From contig OW051470.1 in assembly GCA_932521025.1 (NCBI GenBank), positions 9,844,501-9,908,500 on the forward strand: a stretch of 64,000 nucleotides of DNA. Reading direction: 5' to 3'. The DNA is from Oscheius onirici. Lineage: Eukaryota; Nematoda; Chromadorea; Rhabditida; Rhabditidae. Below, in pieces: positions 61,922 through 64,000 of the stretch (positions within the stretch are counted from its first letter, which is position 1; each line of letters begins with the position of its first letter). The notes below the pieces were generated by a model, which made no database searches, had not been told where the DNA came from, and was given only the letters and a program-made list of their open reading frames with translations. Both the position numbers and the translations under genes were made by a program.

Positions 61922-63942
61922 ATGGATGGCGGCTCCGAAAAGCAGAAACTGATCAAGAAGAAGAGGAAACTGAAGGGACAGCTTTTCCGCTCGAAAAATG
62001 GCGAAACTGCCGAGGATTTTAGTTGGAGAAAACGTATTTTTTCATCTATGTTCTTCCTAGAAATGCACACAATTTAGGACGCCAAGAAACGGCAGGAGAC
62101 CGCGAAGACAAGCTGCTGAAGCTGCGGAAAGAGGTCGTAGCCAAAAAGAAGGCCAAGTTGGTGGAAAAGAAGCTCAAAGAGGACAAATGTTAGTTTTCAG
62201 GACATTTTTTTAGTTAAAATCCATTTTCAGCAGCCGCTTATACCTTGTCAATCGCCATTCCGGGCTCTTTCCTAAACAACGGACAAAGTGCAGAGCTGCG
62301 AAGCTACATGGCAGGACAGATTGCTCGAGCGGCTACCATCTTCTGCGCCAATGAGATTGTCATCTACGACGAGACTTCCAGAATGACTCAGGAGTGAGTT
62401 TTTTGGCTTTGAAGTGTTTACACACAAAAAAGGAAGAGCATAACTGGTTTTTCACCAATTCTAGCCTTTCTAACTAAGTTTATTGATTTCAGCATGTAAA
62501 AGAACCTATTAGACGTGAAAATTAACCAGAAATGGGCAATTTTCTTGTAAAAGTTGCCTTCTGGTACTATTTGGCTACTATTGACCAAAATTTAACGTCA
62601 TTTTTCTTACCACATTTCGTTCTTTTTTCAGCTCGATAAATGCCTACTGGTCCGGTCACTGGTATGCCGACATTATGCCGGCCGACTCGAATTTCGAATC
62701 GTGCTTTCATCTCGCTAAAATTTTGGAATATCTAGAGTGTCCACAGTATCTACGGAAACGACTCTTTCCCTATCACAGAGCCCTAAAATTTGCCGGTATT
62801 TCTTTAGCTCAATATTTTGCTCAAAAATTTATAGGTCTTCTAAATCCACTGGACGCCAACCATCACCTAAAAAGTGACGATCTGTCCCATCGATTTCGCG
62901 AGGGCGTCATTCTGAACAAGCCGATAAAGAAGGGACGAGGCCCGCTGGTCGATATTGGACTGGACAAGGAGTTTCAGGTCGAGGAAGAAGTCTCCCTGCC
63001 GCCGGATACCAGAGTCACAGTAGAAATTAAAAATCTGGAGGAGGAAAGAGGTGTGAAGTTCATCTTTTTTGCTGTGAAATTGGGGGCAAATGTAGAAAAA
63101 AAATGATTGCCTATCCGCAAAAGTTACTATTTTGCCGAGCCTCGTTGCTTTGGAAAGAATGGCAGGCACCGGGCCAGTCAGATTGAAAATTCCAAAGCTT
63201 TTTGGTAGATATTCGCATTTCTAATGAAAACCTGTTGAAAACGTATCTTTTTTTGCATTTTGCATTCGATAGCCATTACCACTAGAAAGACACGAAATGT
63301 GCAGGCATTTCGACGAAACACGGTCTTAATTGCTAAACTTTGAAAATCACCAGAAGTACAGAAATATGCCCACTTCTTCACACGTCTTCTTTATGAAAAC
63401 CCGCCCTATTTCAGACTCTCGTCGGTTCCGCGGCTCCCTCTCCAGCGCCAAGAAGGTTCGTGAAGCTACTGGCCAATATTGGGGCTATTCCGTTCGTCTG
63501 GCCACGAGTCTTAAGGAGGTTTTGGACAGAAGCCGCTACGATTGCATTGTCGGCACGTCACCGCGTGGATGTCCCGCAGCCGAGGTCGACTTTTGCCTTC
63601 TCAACAAAACGTAGGCCTTTTTTTAACGAAAAACTGCAACATTTTCACAGAAAAAAACGCAAGTTTGCGTCAATTAAGTCAAATTCCTTTTTTAGGAACA
63701 TTCTGATCGTTTTCGGCGGCGTACAGGGCGTTGATGCAGCTCTAGAAAGTGAAGAAGCTCTAGAATATTCAAATGCCGAGGTTTCCCCGCCATTTTTGTT
63801 GAAAAAGAACCAATTTTAGGAAGCCTTCGATCGTTTAATCAACAGCCTTCCTATCAAAGGTACGAGGACGGAACGAGTCGAAGAGAACATTCTGATCACG
63901 CTCAGTGAGATGACAATGCGTCTTCGGCAGCTTTTGAGCTAA
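61922..63942 (+). CDS. SPOUT1/C9orf114-type RNA methyltransferase
   Basis: Eight exons in phase, 389 residues: 61922-62033, 62078-62188, 62231-62393, 62632-62795, 62835-63050, 63415-63610, 63696-63780, 63820-63942. A Lys/Arg-rich N-terminus (about residues 1-75) precedes the SPOUT domain. Matching blocks are YTLSIAIPGSFLNNGQSAEL, ILEYLECPQYLRK, GLLNPLDANHH, YWGYSVRLATSL, IVGTSPRG and ILIVFGGVQG (trefoil-knot SAM site). Human SPOUT1 is a 376-residue nuclear/mitotic RNA uridine methyltransferase. ATG directly follows TTTCCAG. Confidence 0.93.
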
Positions 63943-63976
63943 TTCTGATGCCATTTTTGTTATCTTCTTGTTGATT

Positions 63977-63982
63977 ATTAAA
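63977..63982 (+). terminator. ATTAAA polyadenylation signal
   Basis: An ATTAAA variant signal 35 bases after the SPOUT1-type stop codon. Confidence 0.5.
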
Positions 63983-64000
63983 TCTCGTTCACATTACACC

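Overview
This window is nuclear DNA of a nematode, most likely a rhabditid outside the C. elegans lineage. Coding sequence is cut into many short exons by introns mostly of 35-80 bases. Introns follow GT..TTTTCAG, and several start codons sit directly after a TTTCAG that looks like a trans-splice acceptor. Two gene clusters match C. elegans neighbourhoods as I remember them: hsp-110 / rpn-3 / mrpl-32, and ufm-1 / tomm-7. Exon models below were built by hand by joining reading frames through splice sites and checking phase. No search was run.

Layout. 1-3590: non-coding or unresolved, with repeats. 3591-6932 (+): synaptotagmin-like tandem C2 protein, 5' end not found. 7372-11394: a repeat-rich island with an F-box-like gene (-), a broken inverted copy of it, and a long inverted-repeat element. 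11725-15940 (+): secreted carboxylesterase-like protein without the catalytic Ser and His, and with Gln-rich insertions. 16016-20062 (-): STAT-like factor. 20998-24946 (-): zinc-finger / RS-rich nuclear protein. 25526-27320 (+): TEX10/Ipi1-like ribosome-biogenesis protein. 29291-34409 (+): ABCB6/HMT-1 half transporter. 36703-41052 (+): glycine-rich CLP-1-type calpain. 41271-41574 (-): small candidate gene.

41881-45063 (-): HSP-110. It is divergent from 46096-47363 (+), a shortened copy of the proteasome subunit gene rpn-3, followed by mrpl-32 (48440-48938, +). 49000-55250 is a second repeat-rich accessory region with an F-box-like fragment, foldback repeats and a 26-G run. The full rpn-3 copy lies at 55382-57139 (-), inverted relative to the short copy. 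The right end holds a secreted Cys-rich protein, ufm-1, tomm-7, a secreted TIL-domain protease inhibitor (-) and a SPOUT1-type RNA methyltransferase.

Most genes are housekeeping or neuromuscular and work independently. The links are proteostasis (HSP-110, RPN-3, UFM1, calpain), mitochondria (mL32, TOM7) and ribosome or RNA maturation (TEX10/Ipi1, SPOUT1). The introns and gaps are unusually rich in young repeats: palindromic MITE-like elements, tRNA-derived elements including a complete SINE with target-site duplication, foldback repeats and tandem arrays. Two GC-AG introns, a 12-base microexon and a repeat-borne splice acceptor are the most notable gene-structure features.
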